Assembly: GCA_934567355.1 (NCBI GenBank)
Contig: CAKTJC010000004.1
Span: 51,321 to 115,320, forward strand
Source of the DNA: an uncultured Oscillospiraceae bacterium
GTDB lineage: Bacteria; Bacillota; Clostridia; Oscillospirales; Oscillospiraceae
Direction of reading: 5' to 3'
Length of the DNA stretch: 64,000 nt
In this document: one piece after another, positions 42,435-51,770 of the stretch
Layout: the number at the start of each line of letters is the position of its first letter
How positions within the stretch are numbered: the stretch's first letter is position 1
Position numbers and translations under genes: made by a program
The notes under the pieces: model-generated
Seen by the model: only the letters and a program-made list of their open reading frames with translations
The model's database searches: none
What the model was told of the DNA's origin: nothing

Positions 42435-43507
42435 TTGACCTTTACCGCTTCCATCTGCGCCAGCACGCCCAGCTCCGCCGCCTTAAAGCAATGGGCCTGG
42501 GTCATGGCGTTTTCCGTCCGGTTGATGCAGTCCAGAATCAGCTGCCCGAAGAAGGGGAAGCCCACCTTGCCCCGCACATCAAACCGCTTTTCGCCCTGGC
42601 CGTTGACCAGGAACACCAGGTCGCTGGTTTCCGGCTCCTCGGCCACATTGATGTATTTGCGCAGCTCAATGGTTCCCTCGGTGCCGATAATCAGGGTGCG
42701 GCCATCGCCCCAGGTGCGCAGCCCGTCCGGGGTAAACCAATCCACCCGGAAATAGAAGCTGGTGCCGTTCTTTCCGGTGATGGTGCAGTCGCCGTAGTCT
42801 TCCAGCTCCGGGTACTCCGGATGGGCATAGTTGGCAACTCTGGCGCTGGCAACCGTGCCATCCTCCTCCCCGGTGAAGGAGAGATACTGCTCAATCTGGT
42901 GGGAGCCGATGTCGCACAGGATGCCGCCGTACTTTTCATGCCGGAAGAACCATGAAGGCCGCCCCTTGGCGCCCAGCCGGTGGGGGCCGAAGCCCGCCAC
43001 AGATATCACCTTGCCAATGGCTCCCGCCTCAATCAGCTGTCCGGCGAAGACGGCACTCTCGTTGTGCAGCCGCTCGCCGTAATAGCACATATACTTTTTC
43101 CCGGTGCGTGCCACGCATTCCTTGGCCGCGTTCAGCTGCTCCAAGGTCGTCAGGGGGGCCTTATCGGTAAAATAGTCCTTCCCCGCCTCCATGGCCCGCA
43201 GGCCCAATGCGCAGCGCTCGCTGGTCACGGCAGCACCCGCAATGAGCTTTGTCTCTGGGTCGTCAAAAATCTCCTGCTCGCTTCTTGCCGCCTTTACCTG
43301 GGGGAAGGCCTTGACAAAGGCCGCCACCTTCTGGGGGTCGGGGTCATACACATAGCGCAGCGTTGCGCCCGCCTCCGTCAGGCCGTTGCACATGCCATAG
43401 ATATGGCCGTGGTCCAGCCGAATGGCCGAAATTCCAAATTCCCCCGGCTTCACCACGGGATTGGGTTTGCCCTTGGGGGCATAGTTCATTCCATCCGCAT
43501 TGCTCAT
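42431..43507 (-). CDS. Gfo/Idh/MocA-family oxidoreductase, divergent
   Basis: 358 residues. The fold is clear from the second half (GGILCDIGSHQIEQYL with the catalytic His; substrate-binding sheet after it) and the YFTDKAPLTT motif where most members have EKP. The N-terminus GISAIRLDHGHIYGM lacks the GxGxxG dinucleotide loop, so cofactor binding is unusual. Overlaps both neighbours by 4 nt in a tightly coupled operon. Related proteins act on sugars and inositols; substrate unknown. Confidence 0.82.
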   Translation of the reverse strand: MSNADGMNYAPKGKPNPVVKPGEFGISAIRLDHGHIYGMCNGLTEAGATLRYVYDPDPQKVAAFVKAFPQVKAARSEQEIFDDPETKLIAGAAVTSERCALGLRAMEAGKDYFTDKAPLTTLEQLNAAKECVARTGKKYMCYYGERLHNESAVFAGQLIEAGAIGKVISVAGFGPHRLGAKGRPSWFFRHEKYGGILCDIGSHQIEQYLSFTGEEDGTVASARVANYAHPEYPELEDYGDCTITGKNGTSFYFRVDWFTPDGLRTWGDGRTLIIGTEGTIELRKYINVAEEPETSDLVFLVNGQGEKRFDVRGKVGFPFFGQLILDCINRTENAMTQAHCFKAAELGVLAQMEAVKVK

Positions 43508-44676
43508 TTTGCAAGTGCTCCTTTCTCTTTGTAGGTGCTGCCCAGGGTGATGTCGCCATCCAGGCTGGCAGCAGCCATGGTTTTCTCATAAAAGTGGGGC
43601 ATATGTGCCATCATGCCCGCCACCGTGTAGAAGGGGTCATCCCGGCTTATGGGCAGCCGCACCGTCTGGTCGGTTACGCCGGATTGATAAACGGCGGTAA
43701 TCAGCTCAATGGTTCTGCGCCCGTCCTCGCCGCCGATTGCAACGGGGCCGTCGGTTTCCAGCGCCGTGAGCACATTTTCCAGCTGGCCGTCATGGCCCTC
43801 CCACCGGATTCTGGGCTGGGCGTCGGTGAAATCCGCAATTTCCTTTTCCAGCGCTTCGTTGCGCTCCGGGAAGCCGTTGGGCTTACTCAGGGACGCAAAG
43901 CACTGGAAGGGCGCGGCAATTTTCGCCTTTTCGCACTGGAAAACCAGCTGCTGCTCCTCCCCGTGGTGGACAACGGAGGCGGTCAGCTGGGCCAGTGCCC
44001 CGGGGTAGCGCAGGATGCTCATGGAGAGGTCTTCCACCTCTGCATTGTCATGGGCCACATTCCCCAGCACACTGGTGACGGTTTCCGGCAGCCCCATCAT
44101 CCACAGGAGCATGTCAATGTGGTGAACCGCATGGTTCAGGGTGCAGCCGCCGCCCTCGGTTTTCCAGGTTCCCCGCCACCACAGGTCGTAATAGCAGTGC
44201 CCCCGCCACCAGAAGGAATCCACCTGAGCCGACCGCACCTTTCCGGCAATGCCGCTGTCCAGCAGCGCTTTCTGGTTCCGGATGGGCTGGCGGAAGCGGT
44301 TCTGGGCAATGATAGAAAGCTTCTTCCCGCTTTCGTCCCTGGCCTTTATCATGGCGTCGCACTCTTCCAGCGAGGCCGCCATGGGCTTTTCGCACACCAC
44401 GTTCATCCCCGCTCTCAGGCAGTCGACGGATATAGCGGCATGAACATAGGGCGGCGTGCAGACATCGGCCAGGTCAATGTTCTCCCGGCTTAAAATCTCC
44501 TTGTGGCTGGCATACACCCGGGCATCCGTCAGGCCGTAGCGGGCTTTCATCTGCTCCGCCTTTTCCGGAACAATATCCACCAGGGCAACAATTTTGCAGC
44601 GCTCCGGGAATTTGAGGTAAGCGCCGATGTGGGCGTTGGAAATGCCGCCGGTACCAATAATTGCAACATAAATCAT
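43504..44676 (-). CDS. Gfo/Idh/MocA-family NAD(P)-dependent oxidoreductase
   Basis: 390 residues. Rossmann loop AIIGTGGISNAH at the N-terminus, CEKPMAAS (EKP motif with the conserved Lys, about 95) and the catalytic region GGCTLNHAVHHIDMLLWM. ATG 44676 follows AAGGGGGAG; the longer frame to 44847 runs into the upstream gene. One of four consecutive family members; likely oxidises or isomerises an imported sugar derivative. Confidence 0.9.
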   Translation of the reverse strand: MIYVAIIGTGGISNAHIGAYLKFPERCKIVALVDIVPEKAEQMKARYGLTDARVYASHKEILSRENIDLADVCTPPYVHAAISVDCLRAGMNVVCEKPMAASLEECDAMIKARDESGKKLSIIAQNRFRQPIRNQKALLDSGIAGKVRSAQVDSFWWRGHCYYDLWWRGTWKTEGGGCTLNHAVHHIDMLLWMMGLPETVTSVLGNVAHDNAEVEDLSMSILRYPGALAQLTASVVHHGEEQQLVFQCEKAKIAAPFQCFASLSKPNGFPERNEALEKEIADFTDAQPRIRWEGHDGQLENVLTALETDGPVAIGGEDGRRTIELITAVYQSGVTDQTVRLPISRDDPFYTVAGMMAHMPHFYEKTMAAASLDGDITLGSTYKEKGALAK

Positions 44677-44690
44677 ATTACTCCCCCTTG

Positions 44691-45692
44691 CTATTGCTCC
44701 GCTACCTTTCTGCCACGGTAGGGAGTATACATTTTGAGCATCAAATCCATGGTATTTTTTACGCTGGGAATATCGTTCTGATAAGGGACCCCCTTCAAAA
44801 CGCAGCGGTAAAAATCCCGGATGCAAGTATAGTGCCCGTTGCCCCAATAGTCCTTGCCCAGGGGCGTAGGCTGGTCGAACTGAATTGGTTCCCGGTCGCC
44901 ATTGGCCCGGAGTATGGTGAGACTGTCCCCCTCAATGCGCAGGGACGCCTTCTCGCAGGCGATTTCAATCAGCACAGGCGCATTGATGCAGTAGGAATTG
45001 GTGGCATAGAACAGGGCATGAACACCGGAGGTAAAACGGATATTTGCTTCCAGCGTGTCCTCCACCTCAATTTCTTTCTGGAGGGAATGGTTGCTCATAT
45101 GGCTCTGGACATGCTCCGGCTTACCCAGCAGATACACCAGCAGATCCAGGGTGTGGATGGCCTGATTGATGAGCACACCGCCGCCCTCCGTCTGCCAGGA
45201 GCCGCGCCAATCACTGTCCGTATAATATTCCGGCTCCCGGTGCCAGGTGAGGAATGCTCTGGCTCCCAACACCCTGCCGATATCCGAAGAGCCCAACAGT
45301 GCCCGCGCTGCCTGGACGGAGGAATTATAGCGATTCTGGAAGCAAACGCCTACCCTCGCCTTTTCCCCTTCCAAAGCAGCAAGCTCCTGCCACTGAGCCT
45401 CGCTGACCACGGGAGGCTTCTCGGTAAATACATGGATGCCCTGGTGAACACAGAGGGCAGCCAGCGGCGTATGCAGCGGGTGCGGGACGCACAGGTGCAC
45501 AACATCCGGCTTTTCTGCGTCCAGCATATCCTGCACCCGGGTATAGGCGCGGATACCGCAGGAAGCAGCAAAAGCCTCCGCTCTCTCCCTTTTGAGATCA
45601 CAGCATGCCGCCAGCGTTACCTCAGGTAAGCTGAGCAATACCTTTTTATGTACCTGGGCAATGGTGCCGCAGCCAATAATTGCAGCTCTCAT
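44691..45692 (-). CDS. Gfo/Idh/MocA-family NAD(P)-dependent oxidoreductase
   Basis: 333 residues, the shortest and most standard of the four: AIIGCGTIAQVHKKV, TEKPPVVS and GGVLINQAIHTLDLLVYLLG with the catalytic His. Ribosome site AAAGGGAG. Separated from the gene downstream by 14 bp and from the gene upstream by 25 bp. Confidence 0.92.
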   Translation of the reverse strand: MRAAIIGCGTIAQVHKKVLLSLPEVTLAACCDLKRERAEAFAASCGIRAYTRVQDMLDAEKPDVVHLCVPHPLHTPLAALCVHQGIHVFTEKPPVVSEAQWQELAALEGEKARVGVCFQNRYNSSVQAARALLGSSDIGRVLGARAFLTWHREPEYYTDSDWRGSWQTEGGGVLINQAIHTLDLLVYLLGKPEHVQSHMSNHSLQKEIEVEDTLEANIRFTSGVHALFYATNSYCINAPVLIEIACEKASLRIEGDSLTILRANGDREPIQFDQPTPLGKDYWGNGHYTCIRDFYRCVLKGVPYQNDIPSVKNTMDLMLKMYTPYRGRKVAEQ

Positions 45693-45717
45693 TTTGATTC
45701 TCCCTTTCGGCGCTTCC

Positions 45718-46884
45718 CTACAGCTTCACCGTGCTGCCAAAGGAGCCGGAATTATCCAGCACCACATCCTCCCCTTCCTTTTTCCGGGAGGCGGCACGGT
45801 GCTGATTCAGCAGGGTCAGGAACTGTTCTTCATCAAAGGGAATCTCCACTTCCTTTCCAAGCCAGTCGGACAGGTGCATGGCGTTGGAAAGGGTCAGCCC
45901 CCGGACGCCCTCCCGTCCGTCGGCAACCAGCGGCTCCCCCCGGAGGATGTGGGCGGCAAAGGCATTGAGCACCCCGGCGTGCTGGGGATTTTTGCCGTCG
46001 GTTTCCACTGTGTATGTTTCGCTCTTGGGCACTCCGAAAACATCCTTGCATTCAAAGCACCACCGGCGTTCATTTTCTTCGTGATAGGTACACACAAGCT
46101 GCTCCTTTTCGCACAGGAGCTTGCCGTGCTCAGTGGTAATTTCCAGCCGGTTGATGCCGTCAGCATCGCCGGTGGTGGTGATGAACACGCCGGTGGCCCC
46201 GTTGGGAAATTCCAGATAGGCGGTTACATCGTCCTCCACTTCAATGTTGTGCCACTTTCCGTAGTGCAGGTGCGCCTGCACCTTGCAGGGCATTCCGCAC
46301 AGCCATTGCAGCAAATCCAGCTGGTGGGGGCACTGGTTGAGCAGCACGCCGCCGCCCTCCCCTGCCCAGGTGGCGCGCCAGGAGCCGGAATCATAGTAGC
46401 TCTGGGTGCGATACCAGTCGGTGATAATCCAGGTCACCCGCTTGATGGCCCCCATGCGGCCACTGTCCAGCAGCTCCTTCATCTTGCGGTACAGGCAGTT
46501 GGTGCGCTGGTTGAACATCATGCCGAAGGTCAGCTCCGGGTGTTCATCCGCGGCGCGAATCATATCCCGCACTTGCAGGGTATAAACACCGGCGGGCTTT
46601 TCGCACATGACGTGCTTTCCGTGATTCAGGGCATCCGCCGCCAGGACCGGATGCTGATAATGAGGGGTGCAGATGAGCACCGCGTCGCAGGTATCCGAGG
46701 CAATCAGGTCGGTCCCTTCGCTGAAAATTGCCGCACTTGGAAACTGTTCCCTTGCCCACTGGCGTCTTGCTTCTTTGCGGTCAGCCGCTGCCGTCACGGT
46801 GATTTCAGGGCAGCGTCCCTGTAAAATATTGGCCGCGTGCAGCGAAGCAATGCCGCCGCAACCGATGATGCCCAGACGAATCAT
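45718..46884 (-). CDS. Gfo/Idh/MocA-family NAD(P)-dependent oxidoreductase
   Basis: 388 residues: LGIIGCGGIASLHAANIL, MCEKPAGVY and GGVLLNQCPHQLDLLQWLCG. ATG 46884 has AAAGGAG upstream; the frame extends 19 codons beyond without support. First of the four oxidoreductase genes after the solute-binding protein gene (70 bp), so all four follow the importer in one operon. Confidence 0.92.
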   Translation of the reverse strand: MIRLGIIGCGGIASLHAANILQGRCPEITVTAAADRKEARRQWAREQFPSAAIFSEGTDLIASDTCDAVLICTPHYQHPVLAADALNHGKHVMCEKPAGVYTLQVRDMIRAADEHPELTFGMMFNQRTNCLYRKMKELLDSGRMGAIKRVTWIITDWYRTQSYYDSGSWRATWAGEGGGVLLNQCPHQLDLLQWLCGMPCKVQAHLHYGKWHNIEVEDDVTAYLEFPNGATGVFITTTGDADGINRLEITTEHGKLLCEKEQLVCTYHEENERRWCFECKDVFGVPKSETYTVETDGKNPQHAGVLNAFAAHILRGEPLVADGREGVRGLTLSNAMHLSDWLGKEVEIPFDEEQFLTLLNQHRAASRKKEGEDVVLDNSGSFGSTVKL

Positions 46885-46954
46885 AAATTGTCTCCTTTTT
46901 GAAAAGGGGGCTGCGGGCCGAATGGCCGCAGCCCCACGCATGAGATGATGTTAA

Positions 46955-48535
46955 TTACTTGTTTGCCATGGGATAGAAGCCGCGGTATGCGCCTTCCTGG
47001 TAAGCAGCGCGCTGCTCATCAATGATGTCCTGGCCGCCGGAAGAGAGCAGGGCGTTCAGGTACTCGTCCCACACGGCATCAAAGTTCTCCGGCTTGCAGG
47101 TGACGGACTGCACCAGCAACTCCGCTTCCTTGGAGGTGACGGTTGCGCCGTAGTCCACCCGGGCCTGAATGGTGCGGGTGAAGCTGACGGGCTGATAGCC
47201 GAAGTCATTGGAAATCTCCAGGGATTCCATCACCAGCTCGCTGTAGCCGGGGTAGGCGTTGGCGGAGGCGGCGTAGTTCAGCTCATCGGAGCCATAGTAG
47301 AAGCCGTTGCAGATGGGGGCGGCATCGGTGGCGTGAATCTTATAGGCGTCCTCGGTGTCGTTGATGTTCTTCAGGTCGGTGGGGATGCCGTTTTCGTCAA
47401 CGGTGGTGTAGTTGTGGCCTTCCACGCCGTTCTGCAATGCAAACAGGCTCTCGGGCTGGCACATCCAGTTCAGATACTTGATGGCGGCAATGGCGGTCTC
47501 TTCGCTGACCCATGCGGGGATGAAGATATACTGACCGGCTGCGGTGTAAGTCTCGTGGGGGGTGCTTTCCGCAACGGGCTTATAGGGGTCGCAGGGAATG
47601 AAGGAAGCGCCGGGAACGTTCTTTTCCAGGTCCATTTCAAAGGAGTCTTCCATTCTCCATGCAGCGTCCCAGTTGCCAACCCAATAGCCGTTGTAGCCAT
47701 TGACCCGGTCGGACTTAATCTGGTCGGAATTCTCGATGCCGAAGTAATCAGTGACCAGGCCCTCGTTGAAGAACTTGTTCATCCAGCGGACGGCTTCTTT
47801 GGCACCGGGAAGGGCATAGTGCAGGTCATGGTAGGCAACCCAGTCTTCCTCGGTCACCTGGTCGTAATCGATGAAGGCATCCATCTGGAAAATCCAGCCG
47901 TAGAAGGGGTCAGCGGCATACAGGTCAGAGGAATAGGGGATGGTCTTTTCGCCGCCCAGATTCTGCTCCTTGGAGGCTTTCAGGAAGGCGTACAGTTCTT
48001 CCACATTGGTGGGAACCTCCATGTCCAGCTTCTCCAGCCAATCCTTGCGGATATAGTTGGTCTGCGCGGCAATGATGATGCGGCGGGCATTGAGCGCAAA
48101 CTGCTCCATGCCGCTGCCAACGTCATACTGGCCGTATTGCAGGACATCGGCACCCAGGAACTCCTTGAGCTCCTGGCCATACTCGTTCAGCAGGTCATCC
48201 AGGGGGTACAGGCCGCCCATGTCCACATACTGCTGCACCAGGTCACCGCCGTAGGTCATGCAGATGTCGGGGGCAGTGCCGCCGGCCAGCTGGGTGTTGA
48301 GGATGGTGCCCTCTTCCCAGCGGGAGACGGGAACCCACTCAATCTTGATGTGGTTGGGGTTGCCGAAGTTTTCCTGGATGTAGTGCAGCTGCCAGCAGTC
48401 TTCCACATTGAAGCCGGCGATGGAGCGGTCGTACATCTCCACCCGCAGGGTCTGCCAGTCATCGGCAAAGGCACTTGTGGGCAGCAGTGCCATGCACATG
48501 CAAAGCACCAGAGCGAGGGTCAGAAAGCGTTTCAT
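46955..48535 (-). CDS. Extracellular sugar-binding protein of an ABC transporter, no lipobox
   Basis: 526 residues with a signal peptide MKRFLTLALVLCMCMALLPT ending SAFA, which looks like a signal peptidase I site; no L-x-[AG]-C lipobox is present, unusual for a Gram-positive solute-binding protein. The mature part has the family-1 pattern (ILNTQLAGGTAPDICMTYGG). Ribosome site AAGGAGG. Follows the LplC-type permease gene by 59 bp. How it stays at the membrane is not evident; it might bind the permease tightly. Confidence 0.87.
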   Translation of the reverse strand: MKRFLTLALVLCMCMALLPTSAFADDWQTLRVEMYDRSIAGFNVEDCWQLHYIQENFGNPNHIKIEWVPVSRWEEGTILNTQLAGGTAPDICMTYGGDLVQQYVDMGGLYPLDDLLNEYGQELKEFLGADVLQYGQYDVGSGMEQFALNARRIIIAAQTNYIRKDWLEKLDMEVPTNVEELYAFLKASKEQNLGGEKTIPYSSDLYAADPFYGWIFQMDAFIDYDQVTEEDWVAYHDLHYALPGAKEAVRWMNKFFNEGLVTDYFGIENSDQIKSDRVNGYNGYWVGNWDAAWRMEDSFEMDLEKNVPGASFIPCDPYKPVAESTPHETYTAAGQYIFIPAWVSEETAIAAIKYLNWMCQPESLFALQNGVEGHNYTTVDENGIPTDLKNINDTEDAYKIHATDAAPICNGFYYGSDELNYAASANAYPGYSELVMESLEISNDFGYQPVSFTRTIQARVDYGATVTSKEAELLVQSVTCKPENFDAVWDEYLNALLSSGGQDIIDEQRAAYQEGAYRGFYPMANK

Positions 48536-48594
48536 GAATTGTGTTCCTCCTTAGTTTATAAATCTGGACAGGCACTCCCGTCCGGGATCACGTT

Positions 48595-49470
48595 TTAACC
48601 CTTGACTGCACCCATGGTAACACCTTTGACAAAGTAGCGCTGGACAAAGGGGTATACCACAAGAATGGGCAAGGTTGCAAAGACAATTGTGGCTGACTCA
48701 ATGGATTCGGACAGGCTGGAAGCCAGATCATTGGAACTGCCCTCCATCACCGCCACTTCAATGGCCTGAGAGCCCTTGATGAGGTTATAGAGCTTCAGCT
48801 GCAGAGGCTGCAGATCCCGTGAGGTGATGTAGTACAGGGCATCGGAAAAGGAATTCCACCGCCCCACCGCGTAGAACAGGGACAGCGTAGCCAGGGCCGA
48901 AAAGCTCAGGGGCAAATAAATCCGCATCAAAATCTGGAAATCGTTGGCACCGTCAATATATGCTGCCTCGTTGAGTTCATAAGGCAGGCTGCCAAAAAAG
49001 TTCTTCATGATGATCACATTGAAAGTGGACAGCAATCCGGGCAGAACCAGCGACCACATGCTGTTGAGCAGGTTCAGATCTTTCACATTTAGGTAAATGG
49101 GAATGGTACCGCCGGAAAAATACATAGTAAAAACAATGAACAGCGTGAAGAACCTTCTTCCCTTCAGCCGCTTCATGGTCAGTGGGAAGGCGATCAGCAC
49201 CGTGAGCACCATGGAAAGCGCCGTGTAGATCACCGTGAGCTTCACAGTGTAAAACAGGCTGTGCCACATGGACTTATCTTTGACGATCACCTCGTAAGCC
49301 TTTGTGGTCAGCTCCTTGGGCCACAAGGTAACATCACCCCGGAGAATCGCTGACTTCGAGGACAGGGAAATAGCAATCACATTTACAAAGGGAAGCACGC
49401 ACACCACCACAAACAGGAACATGATGATACAAAGTACCCACTGGCCGGCGGACAGTCTTTTCTTCTTCAT
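48595..49470 (-). CDS. Carbohydrate ABC transporter permease, LplC/YtcP type
   Basis: 291 residues, about six helices; EAA loop ELNEAAYIDGANDFQILMRI followed by YLPLS; C-terminus KGVTMGAVKG. AAGGAGG precedes the start. 12 bp after the partner permease gene. Confidence 0.92.
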   Translation of the reverse strand: MKKKRLSAGQWVLCIIMFLFVVVCVLPFVNVIAISLSSKSAILRGDVTLWPKELTTKAYEVIVKDKSMWHSLFYTVKLTVIYTALSMVLTVLIAFPLTMKRLKGRRFFTLFIVFTMYFSGGTIPIYLNVKDLNLLNSMWSLVLPGLLSTFNVIIMKNFFGSLPYELNEAAYIDGANDFQILMRIYLPLSFSALATLSLFYAVGRWNSFSDALYYITSRDLQPLQLKLYNLIKGSQAIEVAVMEGSSNDLASSLSESIESATIVFATLPILVVYPFVQRYFVKGVTMGAVKG

Positions 49471-49482
49471 TTCGATGCCTCC

Positions 49483-50436
49483 TTACCAAATGCCGTCTTC
49501 ATCAAAGAGCTTGGACACCCAGTTGGCTGCCGTAATCAGCACCAGACCAACCACCGACTGGAACAAACCGATGGCCGTTGCCCGGGCAAACTGGTTGTTC
49601 TTGATGCCGGCGCGATAGACAAAGGTGGAAATCACGTCGCAGGTGTCCTGCACCAGGGTATTTCCAATAATAAAGGGGCGGTCGAAACCGATGGTCATCA
49701 TTCTGCCGATGTTCATCACCAAAAGCACAACGATGGTGGAGCGGATGCCGGGCAGCGTCACATGCCAGATCTGCTGGAGCTTGTTGGCGCCGTCCAGCCG
49801 AGCCGCCTCGAATAAATTCTGGTCAAGCCCCGTGATGGCTGCAAGATACAGGATCGTACCCCAGCCCATACCCTGCCAGACACCGACCAGCACATAGGTG
49901 AAGGTCCACCATTTGCCGTCCGTGAGAAAGGGAATGTTGCTGTCGATAATTCCGGCTTTCAGCAGCGTAGAATTGATTGCGCCGGTGGTTGGGGCAAAAA
50001 TTTTCAGCACCATGCCGCCGATGATGACCCAGGACAGGAAATGGGGCAGGTACAATAGCGTCTGGGAAATTTTCTTAAACCGGGGTGTGCGCATCTCATT
50101 GAGCAGAATGGCCAGAATGATGGGCACCGGGAAACCGAACAGCAAATCCAGGAAATTCAGCCACAGGGTATTTTTCAGTGCGATACCGAAGTCCCGCATT
50201 TTGAATACGAACTTGAAATTATCAAGCCACACGAACTGGCTGCCCTTGATCCCTTTGAAAATATTGTACTTCTGAAAGGCGATGATCAGTCCTGCCATGG
50301 GCTTATAGCAGAAGATCAAATACCACAGGACCGGGATTGCCATCATGGCATACAGCTGCCAATCCCGGCGAAGCCACAGTAAGCGTCTTCTGCGTTTTAC
50401 GGTCTGTACCGTTTCTGTTTGCATTTGTTTTGCCAT
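49483..50436 (-). CDS. Carbohydrate ABC transporter permease, LplB type
   Basis: 317 residues. A basic stretch (KRRRRLLWLRRDWQ) precedes six helices; EAA-type loop FEAARLDGANKLQQIWHVT. ATG 50436 has AGGAGG 6-7 nt upstream; the longer frame starts inside the promoter. First gene of the operon, facing the AraC regulator across a 374-bp control region. Needs a shared ATPase, as none is encoded here. Confidence 0.92.
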   Translation of the reverse strand: MAKQMQTETVQTVKRRRRLLWLRRDWQLYAMMAIPVLWYLIFCYKPMAGLIIAFQKYNIFKGIKGSQFVWLDNFKFVFKMRDFGIALKNTLWLNFLDLLFGFPVPIILAILLNEMRTPRFKKISQTLLYLPHFLSWVIIGGMVLKIFAPTTGAINSTLLKAGIIDSNIPFLTDGKWWTFTYVLVGVWQGMGWGTILYLAAITGLDQNLFEAARLDGANKLQQIWHVTLPGIRSTIVVLLVMNIGRMMTIGFDRPFIIGNTLVQDTCDVISTFVYRAGIKNNQFARATAIGLFQSVVGLVLITAANWVSKLFDEDGIW

Positions 50437-50482
50437 TGCGGACCCTCCTGTGTTTTTTGTTCTGGAGTGTTTCCATGGCTTC

Positions 50483-50779
50483 ATTATAGGGCCTCGGATT
50501 CCCGCTTTTCCATGCAAAAATTGCAGCAAAATATGTAAATTACATCTTTTATCTTGGCATATCGCACTGTTCTATGCAAATAAAATTCAGAAATATGTGA
50601 ATTCTGCCATTTTCAGATTTGTGCTCCTCCGCTGCCGTTTCCATGAGGAGGCTGCATATCGGCGTGCAATTGCAGATTTCATGTAAAAGCAGGACAAGAG
50701 TATGCAAATCATGCTTTTTATTTCGTCATTTTGACGCTTTATTTTACAATATTGCTTGCAAACATGTGAGTTTTGCCAT
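50483..50779. promoter_or_regulatory. Divergent control region with repeated candidate AraC operators
   Basis: For the importer: TATAAT on the minus strand (50483-50488) with no usable -35 (GGAAAA), typical of an activator-dependent promoter. Upstream lie repeats: ATATGTAAATTACATC (50531), AATATGTGAATTCTGCCAT (50592), AACATGTGAGTTTTGCCAT (50761), plus TATGCAAAT at 50573 and 50701. The 50592 and 50761 copies agree at nearly all positions of ATGTGAnTTnTGCCAT. They are probable binding sites for the AraC protein encoded next to them. Confidence 0.55.
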
Positions 50780-50810
50780 ATCATAAAGGCAGTAAAAGGA
50801 GGCGTTCCTA

Positions 50811-51692
50811 TTGTCACTTCGAAAAGCATCCCCCGCTTACGAACCCATGGGAAAGCTCTGCAACGACTATGAGCCTTTCTCCGCCACCACGACCATGCCT
50901 GGTTTTCACGGGCTGCACTGCCATGATTTTTACGAGCTGTATGTCTTTTTTTCCGGTGCGCCCTATTACAGTCTCGGCAGCCAGATAGCTCCCCTGAGTC
51001 CATGCACCTTGATCATCATCCCGCCCTTTTATATGCACGGTCTCATTGGACCCAAATCCGATGCCCCCTATGAACGTGCCTGGCTCTATGTCACACCCGG
51101 CATGATGCAGAAAGCCAGCATGGGCAGCCTGGATTTGAATCACTATTTCAAGAAATGTACCCAAACGGGGAAAACCTTCCTGACCATCCGCCACGAGGAT
51201 GCCAACCGTCTGCGGGACATCATTCTGGATATTCGCAGCCATATGGATGACCGCAGCAGCATCGGGCGGTGGCAGAACAACCTGCGCATTGCAAACTTTT
51301 TATCCGCAGTATACGACCTGACCCAGGTGGCCGATGTTGGCTTCAAGCCGGTGGCGCTGAATGAATCCATGCAGGATGTACTCTCCTACATCAACGATCA
51401 CTATCAGGAACCCATTTCTGTCCCGGAGCTTTCGCGCCGGTTCGGCATCAGCGCTTCCCACATGACCCGGGAATTTACCTCCTACACCGGACGCAGTGTC
51501 TATGACTATGTGCTGTACCGGCGGATTTTATCCGCCAAAGAGCTGATTTACGCAGGAAAGCCCTTTACAGAAATTGCTTTTGAATGCGGTTTTAATGACT
51601 ATTCCTGCTTCCTTCGGGCTTTTCAAAAGCTCACGGGTCAATCCCCCAGCGCATACAAAAAATACATCCGATCAATCGAAGAAATCTCCTGA
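50811..51692 (+). CDS. AraC-family transcriptional regulator
   Basis: 293 residues from TTG 50811 (AAAGGAGG 8 nt upstream). N-terminal cupin sensor domain with FHGLHCHDFYELYVFFSG, C-terminal double helix-turn-helix: ISVPELSRRFGISASHMTRE and the second helix pair FTEIAFECGFNDYSCFLRAF. Divergent from the sugar importer/oxidoreductase operon and followed by a bidirectional terminator, so its obvious target is that operon, with a sugar as effector. Confidence 0.93.
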   Translation: MSLRKASPAYEPMGKLCNDYEPFSATTTMPGFHGLHCHDFYELYVFFSGAPYYSLGSQIAPLSPCTLIIIPPFYMHGLIGPKSDAPYERAWLYVTPGMMQKASMGSLDLNHYFKKCTQTGKTFLTIRHEDANRLRDIILDIRSHMDDRSSIGRWQNNLRIANFLSAVYDLTQVADVGFKPVALNESMQDVLSYINDHYQEPISVPELSRRFGISASHMTREFTSYTGRSVYDYVLYRRILSAKELIYAGKPFTEIAFECGFNDYSCFLRAFQKLTGQSPSAYKKYIRSIEEIS

Positions 51693-51713
51693 CCCACACA
51701 AGAATTCAAAAAA

Positions 51714-51746
51714 CATCCGAGCCGGTGCTGTGAACCGGCTCGGATG
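51714..51746. terminator. Bidirectional terminator between convergent araC-type gene and dapA
   Basis: Perfect 13-bp arms CATCCGAGCCGGT / ACCGGCTCGGATG, 7-nt loop, with T tracts on both strands (CTTTTTAT on plus, TTTTTTGAAT on minus). Confidence 0.9.
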
Positions 51747-51770
51747 AGCTTTTTATGGATGCCGGGGAAC

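Noticed and set aside
42691..42939. Small minus-strand frames within the oxidoreductase genes
   Set aside because: They are alternative-frame shadows inside well supported Gfo/Idh/MocA genes.
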